From the NCBI RefSeq assembly GCF_949987515.2, contig NC_082695.1:86513604-86577603 (forward strand): a stretch of DNA of 64,000 nucleotides, read 5' to 3'. The position numbers were made by a program, and so were the translations under genes. Every line of letters starts with the position of its first letter. Positions within the stretch are counted from its first letter, which is position 1. The notes below the pieces were generated by a model. The model had not been told where the DNA came from and ran no database searches. It saw only the letters and a list, made by a program, of their open reading frames with translations. Below, piece by piece: positions 11,128 through 21,530 of this stretch. Source of the DNA: Delphinus delphis. Taxonomy: Eukaryota; Chordata; Mammalia; Artiodactyla; Delphinidae.

Positions 11128-11394
11128 GTCGTGAGGGAGGGGCAGAGAACATAGCATAATCCAGCGGTTGGAGACCGGCTTCTGAAACTCCAGCAGGAGA
11201 TGCTTTATCCCTTCCTGGCAGCTCTGCGGTGGCCAGCAAATAAATATTTCCACATGGAAGACAATGGTCCTTCAAAACGTAGCTTGTTCCATTCAAGAGA
11301 GATACAGCAAGGTCCGCAGCTTTAATGGCAAAGGGCATTAGCCTTGCCTTTAGGATTCGTGGATGTAAACACTGAATCCCACTCCCACCCCCCA

Positions 11395-11615
11395 TGATGC
11401 TTCAGGGAACAATGGAGGGACCTCCGCGGACAAATTACGCCTGCATTTAATGCTTTGATTATCTGGTGAGTTGGCAACAGTCATATTAAAAGCCTGGACC
11501 TGCCTCGTGTTTAATCCGCCCTTGTTACTCTTCCCTCTCCTCCATTTCTGTTTCTTCCCCAAAGATTAAAAAAAATCAATTTGGACTTGTGTTGCTTGTG
11601 CCCTGAGTTTGAAAC
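11395..11615. promoter_or_regulatory. Candidate conserved noncoding element
   Basis: Unique, repeat-free sequence about 0.9 kb downstream of the island. It contains several A/T-core motifs of the homeodomain/POU type, including 'aaattacgcctgcatttaatg' and 'tttgattatctggtg', and a later 'gtttaatccgcc'. The text has the compositional look of vertebrate conserved elements, but conservation itself cannot be seen from one sequence. Confidence 0.3.
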
Positions 11616-12214
11616 CAGCACATGGCCAGGTGGAACGCGAGACGGGTGGGTGGCAGAAGCCCGTCACCGGATATCATCGCTTGTGATTTTTTTTTCCTTA
11701 ATAAAAATATTCTGATGAAGGGCTGTGAGTTAGGGCTTCATTCTGCCTCTGGCCAGGTTGGAGGCTCTCCAGGGAGCTGGGCAGTACAGGAAACTTCTGC
11801 TCTAAGGTTTCAGAAGGACACTTTTCAGCCAAGCTTCCAATCACTGAAATGAAAGTGAATTATGCTGGGCACAGAGGAGTCATGTTTAATTCAAGTGAAA
11901 TTCATTCACTCATTTGTTCTATAAATATTTATCGAGAGCCTGGTTTGCGGCCCCTCCTGAAAGGCCAGGATTCCTTGGGCGGGGGGCGACCCCGACATGG
12001 CACAGACGCCCGGCCGCCCCGTGTGCTCAGCCTGGCCCTGCAGCGTTTCCACACAAGCCTGATCCCAGACTTCTAGGGTGGTGTGTTGTTTTTGTTTTAA
12101 AAATCAGACTCTACCTGCTTGTTTAATCTAAAATTCCACACTAAACCTAGATCTATCTAAAATGTGTTAGTGGGATGTAACAGATGGTAAATACAGCATC
12201 TTGCATGGGTGGAG
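11616..12214. other. Mostly unique sequence with a short L2/MIR-like piece
   Basis: Around 11899-11943 the phrase 'attcattcactcatttgtt' followed by 'aaatatttatcgagagcctgg' resembles a common old mammalian repeat. The remainder is unrecognised. Confidence 0.4.
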
Positions 12215-12480
12215 GGACTAGAAAATATGAGCATTGTCTTTCCTTTTTCGGGCCTGCAGTTCCCCAGTTATCAACGTCCCCTGCTCGTTAATGAAGGAGG
12301 TTTCCTCCCCTCCCCCCTCTGTGCCCTCATTCCTATAATGTAAACAGCTGCTAATAGCTGCTATTTCTCTTTGTTCAAACAAACAATAGCCTTTATAACT
12401 AAGAAGAAAATTAGTATCAGGTGAAAGCCTCATTGCAGGGTGCTTAAAGTGTTCTCTTTTTTCCCCAGAAGAACAAAATC
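12215..12480. promoter_or_regulatory. Candidate enhancer: clustered homeodomain, E-box and SOX/forkhead-like motifs
   Basis: Within about 110 bp are TTAATGA (12288-12294), CAGCTG (12345-12350) followed by CTAATAGCTGC, then TTGTTCAAACAAACAATAG (from 12371), which holds overlapping forkhead-like AAACAAAC and SOX-like AACAATAG sites, and a later AAATTAG. The sequence is repeat-free and lies 2 kb from the CpG island. The motif reading is direct; enhancer function is inference. Confidence 0.35.
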
Positions 12481-13438
12481 CAGCAGTAATCTTGAGAAGA
12501 TGAATTCACATTTAAAGTTCGGAAAGTGACAGAACAAAGGTCTGTCTTTAATGATGCATAGACACTCTTGTGATTGAATTTTAAATATTTTTTTTCTTTC
12601 CTTCTCTTTAACTTCCTAACTGAAAAGCTGGAGCTTGGGGCAAAAGGGTGGTCAAAGGTCTGGGGAGTCCGCAGCCCCTCCCCGCTTTGGGGCGGACCTG
12701 CTCTCTTTGTTAGAGCCCAGGAAAAAAGCCCGGTATTGGGGGGCTGGGTTTCTTCGCCAAATTAGGGGATTACGCTTATTAACGTCTGAGGAGTGCTTGA
12801 AAATGAGAGATGAGCTAAAATGCGACCCGAATCCCTGATTCCTTTCCAGCGTAAAAGGAATCTCTTCCTGCTTGAGCTCAGGCGCTTAAAAAAAACACCA
12901 TGTGATTTGAAACTTACATCTCTGGGAGATGTAGGACGGACTTTGTAAACATTTTATGTTATTCTGTGAAATAGATTCAACGGGGGGCTAGATTTCCGGA
13001 GTAATCCACGGACGTGCATGCCGGTGGGTAAACCTGAAACACTGTGTTGTTGCACTTTTTTACATTTTGCTCTTTGTGTTTTTAACAATTATTATTCTGG
13101 AAGTCTTTGGAACAAGACCAAGGAGCTGATCCTTTGCTTATCAGTGTTTTCAGGGTCTGAAAAACCTTTACACTTTATTGTCACACGTTCTCTCCAACGA
13201 TTTGATGTAACTTTTCTTCAGGTTTGTGGTAGAATTCAGTTTCCTCATTTTGTATTCTAATATGCCCATATAAACATAGTATTAAGAAAGAGTGAAGGCC
13301 TCAAAATGGCATTTAAGATCTGGTGTTTGGTGAAGTTAAGCCACTCTGATGGATAAGCAATTATCCTTTATTTCTTTAAGGCACAGAAATTGGGACTAGG
13401 TTAGAGCAACTTCATTTTTGTCGTTCTTGTTGTTAGAA
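12481..13438. other. Unique AT-rich sequence, no gene seen
   Basis: Repeat-free stretch continuing from the candidate enhancer. No splice-bounded frame recognised. It includes 'gtctttaatgatgcatag' near 12.55 kb, another homeodomain-like cluster. Confidence 0.5.
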
Positions 13439-13885
13439 TTTATTTTTATTATTTATTTTTAAAATTAATTTTTATTGGCATATAGTTGCTTTACAGTGTT
13501 GTGTTTCTGCTGTACAGCAAAGTGAATCAGCTAAATGTATACATATATCCCCTCTTAGATTCTGTTTCCATATAGGTCATTACAAAGTATTGCAGAGAGT
13601 TCCCTGTGCTATACAGTAAGCTCTTATTAGTTATCTATTTTATATATAGTAGTGTGTATCTTTTAATGCCAATCTCCTAATTTATTCCTCCCCCCATCCC
13701 CTGGTAACAATGTTTGTTTCCTACATCTGTGACTCTATTTCTGTTTTGTAAATAACTTCACCTGTACCGTTTCTTTAGATGCCACATATAAGCGATATCA
13801 TGTATTTGTCTTTCTCTGTCTGGCTGTCTCACTCAGGACAATCTCTAGGTCCATCCATGCAACTTCATTGTTTTTTAATGGAAAA
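13439..13885 (-). mobile_element. L1 3' end, 5'-truncated, minus strand
   Basis: The reverse complement reads through the end of ORF2 ('tggacctagagattgtcctg', 'acaaatacatgatatcgctt') and the 3' UTR ('gctttactgtatagcacagg'-like, 'cagcagaaacacaacactg') to an A-rich tail, which appears here as the T/A-rich start. This is the standard artiodactyl-type L1 tail, moderately diverged and truncated. Confidence 0.9.
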
Positions 13886-13961
13886 TATGGGCTACATAAG
13901 GGATGGACTCTCATACCTCGTAAATGCTTTTCTTCATCTAGAGTGAAGAGAAGCCCACATT

Positions 13962-14022
13962 ATTTTGTAAAGCAATTATACCCCAATAAAGATGTTAAAA
14001 AATAAAATAAAATAAAATAAAA
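13962..14022 (+). mobile_element. L1 3' tail fragment, plus strand
   Basis: The phrase 'gtaaagcaattataccccaa' leads into 'taaagatgttaaaaaataaaat' and an (AAAAT)n tail. It faces the minus-strand L1 beside it. Because both carry a complete 3' end, this is a second insertion, not the other half of a twin-priming event. Confidence 0.75.
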
Positions 14023-14734
14023 TGAGATGGGATGAGAAGAAGAAGAAAAGAAGGAAATCCGTGTGATCCTGGAGGAAAACCCTTTGAATAGAACCAAGGC
14101 GGAGATTGGAAGTGAAACCCTGGGGCCCTTTACACAGACTGCCGCAGGTTGTTTGTGGGCTGCATCCCTTTGGGGCCGGTCTCACTGTGGGTCTCAGTGT
14201 GTGATCCTAAAATATTACCCATGTGGCTCTGGTTTCCAGAAGTTTCAGGCTGCATAAGGCCAGGGCCACTGTCTTCCCGGTAGGACCCGTTAGTATGATT
14301 TTCTGGGGGGCCAGTGGGCAGACAAAGAACACTGGATGGATTGCACAACCGGGGGACCTGCAGAGATCCCCCTCCGGGCATGGCGGGGACATCTGGAAAG
14401 GGCGAGCCCCTCCTCACGAACCCGGGAGCCAGGCTGCGCTGGAGAGGGTGCCATGTCCCCGTGGCCTCAGGAACTCGGGATGACGCAGAGAAAACATGGC
14501 GGAGCGGGGTTGGGGGCAAGAAGGAAGTTTCCTCTTGAGCTGGACGTTGCCCGCCCCGGGTGGCTCCAGCGGCCTCAGGGCCCCTCTCCTGGGGCCACAG
14601 GGCAGCAGCGTGGGAGCAGGGCGTGGCCTGCTTTCTGCTGCTACTTGCAGTGCAGGGTGGTGGCTACCCTGCCAGAAGGGACGGTGTGGTGCTCGGGGGT
14701 GGATGCAGTCTCCTGGGTTGCCTGCCTTCTAGGG
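14023..14734. other. Unique sequence, no gene seen
   Basis: GC-rich in its second half with overlapping open frames on both strands. None resembles a known family. Confidence 0.5.
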
Positions 14735-14960
14735 CAGTGGCTGTGAAGTAAGCTCCAAGCTCCCTGGAGACATGGTAGAAATGCACGTTCTCACCTCCTC
14801 ACCCCCTCCTCCCACCCCACCTCCACCCCTCCCCCCACCCCTCCCCCACCCCCACCCCCTCCACCGACTTACTGAATCTGAAGTTCTGTGGGCGGGGCCC
14901 AGCCATCTCTGCTTTAACAGCCCTCCACATGACCCAGGCACCTGTAGAGAGGCCTGGGCC
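14735..14960 (+). mobile_element. MER5A-type hAT-Charlie MITE with internal pyrimidine expansion
   Basis: The left part has 'catggtagaaatgcacgttctc' and the right part 'tactgaatctgaagttctgtgggcggggcccagccatct' and 'tttaacagccctccac', in the MER5A order. Between them the consensus has only a short CCCCACCCC stretch. Here it has grown to about 75 bases of C with A and T (14790-14866). Confidence 0.72.
14790..14866 (-). repeat. C-rich tract with G-quadruplex potential on the minus strand
   Basis: Runs of three to six C are separated by A, T or CT along the whole tract, for example 'cccctccccccacccctccc'. The complementary strand therefore carries many closely spaced G-runs, more than the four needed for an intramolecular quadruplex. 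Confidence 0.8.
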
Positions 14961-15079
14961 ACGTCCCCAGAAGCTGTGATGAAGCGGCCAAGGGTGCAGC
15001 CTGGGCGTTGGGGTTTTGAAAGCTCCCCGTGACTCTCCTGCATCCAAGGTCAGCAGACACCCCTCTAGAGCCAGAGGTG

Positions 15080-15245
15080 TGCCGTCCAATAGAAGCTTCT
15101 GCAGCAATGAAAAGCTCCCAGTGTCAGCACCGTCCAATGTGGGAGCTGCCACTGGGCACCTGAAGTGAAACCAAGGAGCTGAATTCAAATTGTATTTAAT
15201 TTAAATCTAAGTAGCTACAGGTGGCAGCCATACTGGACAGCACAG
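15080..15245 (+). mobile_element. hAT-type MITE, family uncertain
   Basis: 'gtgccgtccaatagaagcttc' at one end and 'gcagccatactggacagcaca' at the other form the familiar imperfect inverted ends of an old nonautonomous DNA transposon. The middle holds 'gggcacctgaagtgaaacc' and an AATTTAA-rich stretch. Confidence 0.55.
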
Positions 15246-15489
15246 TCCTAAAGCTGCAGAGAAAGGTTGCACCTTCCTTTGAGTTGATTTGAAGATGCAA
15301 GGGCGTCACTGAGGGAAATGTTTAAGGAGATGAGAAAAAAGGTATTCGGGAGTATCAGGATTGTTTCTGAATCTACATTTGGTGACAAATAGGTAAAGAG
15401 AGTGTGCTGGGCCCTTGCCGTTCGTTTCTCCTTTCTTCCTGCTGGAGCTGGATCACAGGTACCCCTGGTAGCAGCTTCGCCTCCTGAGT

Positions 15490-15625
15490 TAATGAGCAGA
15501 GACTCGCCAGGGATGGTCTTGAAACATCAGAGTCCTGGGCTCTACCCTGGATGTTTGTATTCAGTGGGTCTGGGTTGGGGGCAGACATGGAGCCCACACA
15601 AAGTTCAAGACCCTGCCTTAAGAAC
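15490..15625 (+). repeat. MER5-like fragment, strongly diverged
   Basis: The phrase order 'gagactcgccagggatgg', 'gagtcctgggctctaccctgg', 'cagtgggtctgggttggggg' is MER5-like but weak. Confidence 0.3.
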
Positions 15626-16354
15626 TAGTAGAAGAGTCTAATGAGGTCGCTCCACAAAGAAGAAACAAAAGCGATTTAGACTCTGCTTATCCATCTTGGA
15701 AAGCTGGAATTACCCCACTTGAGTGTGATGAACCTTGACTTGGGGAGGTCTGTATAACTCGTTCAGGAAATCAACAAACTTTAGAAGCTGTGCTATTTAC
15801 CTCACTGCGCTAAGCCAGGGGAGAAATCAGTGAACAAGATTCAGCCCTGCCTTCTAACCAACGACGTAAATACACCCCTTGACTAGAGCCGCAGCGCTGC
15901 TGATGGGCGAGGCCTCTGCGAACTCCAGTCAGCGTGTGATTTCTCCTCCTTTCCACACTCCACACATGAGTGGTCCTCTTTGGTTTGTAGCCACAGCCGT
16001 CAACTGTGGGCTCAGCCTTTGCCTCCTAGGTGACAGAAAGCCTTTACCCAAAACCTGTGGCCCCATTGCTGAACGCTGCTTCTTTTGATGATAGATGTTA
16101 CTGCTTATGGGGGGCCTCCTGGGGATTAGGCATTCACACACTTGCGCGTGGGGTGACTGCATCATTTACTGTTCAAATGGAAACACTTTGGGGAGTAAAT
16201 GGGGACAATATTAAAGTGATGTCAGGGCAACAGGGACTGTCTGAGGCAAACCGGGATGTACTGTCACCTGTGTTCCACATCACAACTGCTGAGGGAGTGA
16301 GGATTCTGAGGTCGTGAAGCTAGGGAGGGGCCAATACCCTAGTTCAGGTCTGTG

Positions 16355-17012
16355 TGACTCTGAACTGGATTGGATAGTCTCTCCCCAAATTCACGTCCGT
16401 CCGGAACTTCAAAATGTGATCTAATTTGGAAATAGAGTCTTTAAGGATGTCATTGGGTGGGCTTCCCTGGTGGCGCAGTGGTTGGGGGTCCGCCTGCCGA
16501 TGCAGGGGACGTGGGTTCGTGCCCCGATCCGGGAAGATCCCACATGCCGCGGAGCAGCTGGGCCCGTGAGCCATGGCCGCTGAGCCTGCGCGTCCGGAGC
16601 CTGTGCTCTGCAATGGGAGAGGCCACAACAGTGAGAGGCCCGCGTACCGCAAAAACAAACAAAAAAGATGTCACTGGGTAAGATGAGGTCATCCTAGATT
16701 AGGGTGGGCCCTATACCAATGACCAGTATCCTCATAAGAAGAGAGGAAGAGACGCAGGGATGATGGAGGCCCACGTGGGGCAGTGGGTCCACAAGCTGAG
16801 CGACCCCAAGGATCGCCAGAACGACCACAGGCTCAGAGAAGCCTGGAGCAGGTTCTCCCTCAGGGCAAGACGGAGCCAACTCTGCCCACACCTTGATTTT
16901 GGACTTCTGGCCTCCAGGACTGTGAGCACATAAATTTGGGTGTTTTTAAGCCACCACCCAGTTTGTGGTGTCACCCAGTTTGTGAGCCAGCTCTAGGAAA
17001 CTGATCCGCATG
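16355..17012 (+). mobile_element. MLT1 (MaLR) LTR, split by a SINE
   Basis: The left part reads 'ccccaaattcacgtccgtcc' and 'aaaatgtgatctaatttgga'. After the inserted SINE it continues 'gggccctataccaatgacc', 'cctcataagaagagaggaag', 'caccttgattttggacttctggcctccaggactgtgag' and 'gtttttaagccaccacccag'. This is the full MLT1 order on the plus strand. It is an old eutherian element; no internal region is present, so it is a solo LTR. Confidence 0.85.
16459..16666 (+). mobile_element. CHR-2 SINE, short form, inside MLT1, with 13-bp target duplication
   Basis: Near-consensus short CHR-2 ending in 'gcgtaccgc' and an A-rich tail broken by C. Direct repeats gatgtcattgggt (16446-16458) and gatgtcactgggt (16667-16679) differ at one base and both belong to the MLT1 sequence, so the boundaries are exact. 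Confidence 0.95.
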
Positions 17013-17059
17013 CTAAAGGCCAGTGTCCAGGCCCACGACCGTCTGGTACAATAGTGCCC

Positions 17060-17230
17060 AGGACTGTGGGTGCTGGAGTCTGGAAACCTGAGTTCACGCC
17101 CAACCGTTCACTTTTTATGAGAACTTTAGTAAATGACTTACTCTTAAAAAGGTTCACTTTTCTTGTTTGTACCACGGGAACGATAATAATTATACCTGCC
17201 TCCTAGGCTATAGGATTGTTATTCTCTTTT
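17060..17230 (+). repeat. MIR SINE
   Basis: 'gtctggaaacctgagttcacgcc', then 'gtaaatgacttactctta', then 'gtttgtaccacgggaacgataataattatacctgcctcct' follows the MIR core and 3' end. Confidence 0.65.
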
Positions 17231-17739
17231 TGCTTCAACGCATATTAATTTTATGTGGGGTTTTTTTGTGAAGTAAAAGACACAGTCCCTTAGGGAAAAA
17301 TGCTTCTTACAGAGAACTGCAGATAAAAATGCTGGACAAGGCGTAATACTTGCTTTTATGGAACTTACAGACAAGTAGACAATTATCCCCATTTAGATGT
17401 AGTGAATATTATTAAAAATATAGTGAAAACCTGTCACCTGATGCAGAATCCCAGCTCCTGATACCAAAGTCGAAAGGAAAAGTGAGCCTGCTCTCCTTTT
17501 CCCAGATAGCGAGAGCTCAGACATGGGAACTGGACTTGGCCAGCTGGACACCCACACCAGGACTTTGGAACTGGAGGTTGCAAAGCAACAGCAAAGGAAC
17601 AATTGGAGTTTGTTCACAGGTGCTGAGGTGAAGCCGTCACATCATGTCCCGGGCAGCCCGAGCTCCTTTTCTCTGGCTTCCTGTGAGTTTTACAAGTCTT
17701 GTTCTTCAACCTCCTGTGAGCCCCTGCTATCATTTTAAC

Positions 17740-18560
17740 ACATTCAAGTGTGTCCAAGAAGCTCAAACGTATCTTCAAGTTCATGTGGAAGTGCAAGGGA
17801 CAAAACTGGCCAAAATCATTCTGCCAACTTAAAATAAAGGTGGAGGACTCACGAATCTTGATGTTAAAACTTAATAGAAAGCTACACTAATCAAGACAGT
17901 GATCAAAAGAATGCCCCCGGGAGTTCAGAAATAACGCCATACATCTGTGGCCGATTGATTTTTCAACAAGGAAACTAAGACAATTCAATAAGGAAAGAAT
18001 AGTCAATTTAACGAATGGTGCTGGGACAACCGGAAAAAGAATGAATTTGGATTCCTATCTCACACCATATACAAAAATTAACTCAAAATGGATCAAAGAG
18101 CTAAAACTATAAAAGACTTAAAAGGAGACATAGGTGTCGACACTCATGGCCTTAGATTAGGCAACACTTTCTGAGATATGACACACCAAGCACAGGCAAC
18201 CTCCAAAATACATAAACTAGCCTCTTCTTCAAAATGAAAAACAAACTGTGCCTCAAAGGACACTCTCAGAAATTGAAAAAATAAACCCACAGAATGCGGG
18301 AAAGTATTTGCAAATCATACATCTGATAAGGTTATAAGATACAGACCATATAAAGAAGTGTTACAACTCAATAACGAAAAGACAAAGAACCGAATTAAAA
18401 TATGACCAAAGGATCTGAGAGACATTTTTTCACAGGAGGTATACAGAGAGCCAGTATGCGCCTGGACAGATGCTCGCATCATTAGTGGTTAGGGAAATTG
18501 ATACCAAAAGCACAATGAGATACCCCTTCACATCCACGAGGACGGCTGGGATTTAAAAAA
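17740..18560 (+). pseudogene. L1 ORF2 fossil (C-terminal part), plus strand
   Basis: The sequence follows the L1 ORF2 region downstream of the reverse transcriptase: 'gggacaaaactggccaaaatc', 'gaaagctacactaatcaaga', 'aatggtgctgggacaacc', 'ctcacaccatatacaaaaat', 'gaaagtatttgcaaatcat', and 'aaaccccttcacatccacgagg'-like text. It is broken by stops and small gaps and has no intact frame. Both ends are truncated and no A-tail follows. It is an old insertion or a piece of one. Confidence 0.88.
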
Positions 18561-18599
18561 ACCTCCGAAAAGGGAAGTATCAGCTGAAGGCCTTTAGGA

Positions 18600-18765
18600 G
18601 ACCTGAACTGTGGCATCACCTGTCTCTGGCTGATGGTCCATTGTGCAGACTGTGGACCTGCTAGCCTCCACGATTGTGTGAGCCAGTTCCCCAAAATAAA
18701 TCTCTTTCTGTATATACACACATCCTATTTGTTCTTTTGCTCTGGAAAACTCTGACTAATACAAT
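18600..18765 (+). repeat. LTR-like 3' end, old MaLR/ERVL-like
   Basis: 'gtggacctgctagcctccacg', 'tgtgagccagttccccaaaataaatctctttctg' and 'ggaaaactctgactaataca' form the ending of a common old mammalian repeat. The exact family is not assigned. Confidence 0.5.
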
Positions 18766-21199
18766 CCTCTACAGACAGGACCAGCAAACTCTCAGATTCC
18801 TCAGGAACACATATTTGGGAAACCCTCGTGTATAAGGACCTCAGGCCATTCGAGATGCTGGCTGAAGGCAAAACAAACACGATGGTAGAAAGAGGGTCAT
18901 AAACCTCAGCTCTGGCCGCTGCAGAAATCATGCTGGAGCCTCTATGGGTATTTCCTTCCTCGCCGTGTCATGTATATATTTATGAGTTAATTAATTTCCA
19001 TTTTTCATTCCTCTCCTCACTGTCGTATACACAGTTTGTTGGTAGCTGGCCATAACTTAGTGCGCAGATTTCAGGACAGCAGGACGGCACACAGTGGGAC
19101 GCGAGGAGGAAGGAACACGTGCTGAGGATGGCCATGGAGGGTGACCATCGAGGCTTTGGGCAGTTGCCCGTTGGTGAAGGAGTGAGCGTATCTTCTGTTT
19201 GAGATAAAGAGAGCAGCAGTGTGTTAATGGGCACTAGTTTGTTGTTGGAAGTGAACATCCAGGGAGAAGAGTGTGCATGTGTGCGTCTGTGCGTGTGTGT
19301 GTGTATAAATTCAGCAGAGTCGAAGGAGTCAGTTCAATGGGCATTTGTCACTCCTCGTGTCCTGGCAGAATCCCCAAGATGTGCTGTGTTAGCGGGATGC
19401 AGTGCGTGGCCGTCCCCACCGAAGCTGGACCACGAGTAACTCCCGTTCTTAGCCCTGTGGCAGCTGAACTCGGCCTTGACCCCTTGATCCAGCGGGAACT
19501 GCTGGATGCTCCCACGCGGGAACTCGTTGACTCACTGATGGGAAGCGGTACTTAGAATCCATTCACAGTCACTGTATTGTTGGCCGGACTTTTCACGCGA
19601 AGAGAGAGCCGTGCTGCTTCCTGCCCCTTGACCTTCCAGAAATCCGGAGTTCCTGGCAGCCTTCTGAGTCCTGGGTCAGTTCTGTGACCCTCTCTGCATT
19701 CACACCCCACCAATGAATTTCTTGTACTTAAAATAGGCAGACGTAGTTGTTCTGGTTGTGGCCAGAGTGCTGACCAGCAGATGGGTTCACACTAGAGGCT
19801 GTGGGACCCCCCAGGAGGGAAGAACCAGAGGAAGGGGGTCTGATCGTGAGAGAAGGCAGGCTTGCTTCCTGGAAGTGACCTGGCTATCCTACTTCCTAGG
19901 ACACAACCAGAAGAAGTGTACTGTGGGCAAAGATAGGGCCTGAGATGTGTTCCTAGCCTTCTTCTTTTTAAAGATTCGGGGTCACCCTTAACCCCGACCA
20001 TCTTGGTTTCTTCCTTGTGTAAAGAGCGTGCCCTCTGGTACTGCCGCCCCAGACACCTACTGAAGGCCTTCTCACCTGGACAGTCAAAAGCTGCAAGGTG
20101 TTCGTAGGAGGATTAGCACCCAATAGGGTGCTGCCAATAATATTGGAAGATGGAAAGATCATGGTATTAAAAGGTGCTAATGGAGACGAAAGCCAGGCAG
20201 GCATCTGCCGTCGCTTACTGGGCCACACTTAGGTCATGTTCGATTTTGCACATAAACCTTTGTATTTGTTGTCGAATCTAGCTGGGAATTTTGCCCACTC
20301 GCCGGGGTATTAAAACACACCATCGCACAAATGGAGACGGTTCTTCAATGGCAGGCGGCTGAGATTGTGGATTATAGATTTAGCACTTAAACCTCCATCT
20401 CTTGCCTCCCAAATCAGTGCTCTTTGTGTTAGGACACTTGCCAGACTCCAAGTGGCCCCTCCCTCTCATAGTAACGTATCAGAGGGGAGAACGCAGACGG
20501 GGGGCTGGGGTGGGCCGGCCCCTTATCTGGGAGACTGAGCCCCTGGGGACACTCAGTGTTTCAGGACCTTAAATAAGTTTCTTTACCTCCCTCTGCCTCA
20601 GTTCCAAATCAGAGGGGAAGGGAAGTTGTAGGATACTCTCTAATTTGATCTTGTTGTATTCCAGAAAAATCATATAAAGGAAGAGAGCCAATAACGATCA
20701 TCTGCTCTATTTTGTATGATGTTGCCAACACGTTCTGTTGAAAAATATCGAAATCATCATCATCATCCTGGTTCACAATTGCTTTTTTTAGACAGAAACT
20801 CACATATTTGTGAATTCAGCCACTTAGTTATACTCATTATTACTGGATTGTAATCATGGGGGTTGGGAATCATTTCTAATCCCATTGTACAGAGCGGTAG
20901 AGAGCATGTCCTCTGACCCAGGCGAGTTTTTGCTGTGAAGATGGGAGGCCTGGACATCCTGCTTGGCAGGAGCAAGTGCTGGGACAGCCCTGCCTGGACA
21001 AGGGGAAAATAAACGTTTGTAGGTAGAAAAAGAAATGCAAGTTGATGGCCATTACTATGGTTCGTAAATACAAAAGAAGATATTAAAAAGTATACACAAG
21101 ATACAAGGAATAATATTACAAACACCCCAGACCAACCACTCAGCTTAAACATTAGAACTGGACCAATATTGTTAAAGGTCATAGTTGATATATTCATGC

Positions 21200-21202
<3 letters not shown>
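18766..21202. other. Unique sequence, no gene seen
   Basis: Unrecognised apart from a short TG run near 19.29 kb and a (CAT)n run near 20.76 kb. The frames here are short and mutually overlapping. Confidence 0.5.

Positions 21203-21247
<45 letters not shown>
21203..21247. repeat. (TG)n microsatellite, about 22 units
   Basis: Perfect TG run. On the minus strand it makes a Thr-His repeat in an otherwise meaningless frame. Confidence 0.95.
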
Positions 21248-21249
<2 letters not shown>

Positions 21250-21299
21250 TTTATGTTCCTTATTCGCTTACTTTTGTGTTCCTTATTCACTTAATTTCC

Positions 21300-21530
21300 T
21301 TTGTAATTTTTGCACATAGCACTGTACCCTTAAATCATATATTGCTTAGTCTTGCATAGTTTTGAAGTCTCCATAAGTGGTATAATATTGTAGGCATTCT
21401 GCTTTTTCCTGCCTGTTTGTTTGGTGTGTTGTCCGTGGGTGTTGATGTATGTAGCTCTAGGTCATTCATTTCCACTGTGATACACAATTCCGTTGCCTGA
21501 ATACACAGTAATTCATTTACCCGTAGGAGG
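21300..21530 (-). repeat. Probable ancient L1M fragment, minus strand
   Basis: 'ccataagtggtataatattg', 'tgatgtatgtagctctaggtcattcatttccactg' and 'attcatttacccgtagg' resemble the minus-strand text of old L1 3' ends (camp-site phrases such as 'tatttatccattca'). Divergence is high. Confidence 0.35.

Noticed and set aside
16457..16692. Repeated similar frames (for example containing 'RRLSGHGSRAQPL') across the window
   Set aside because: They are all translations of CHR-2 SINEs, so their similarity reflects the repeat and not a gene family.
20763..21290. 175-codon minus-strand frame with a Thr-His run
   Set aside because: The Thr-His run is the TG microsatellite and the rest resembles nothing known.
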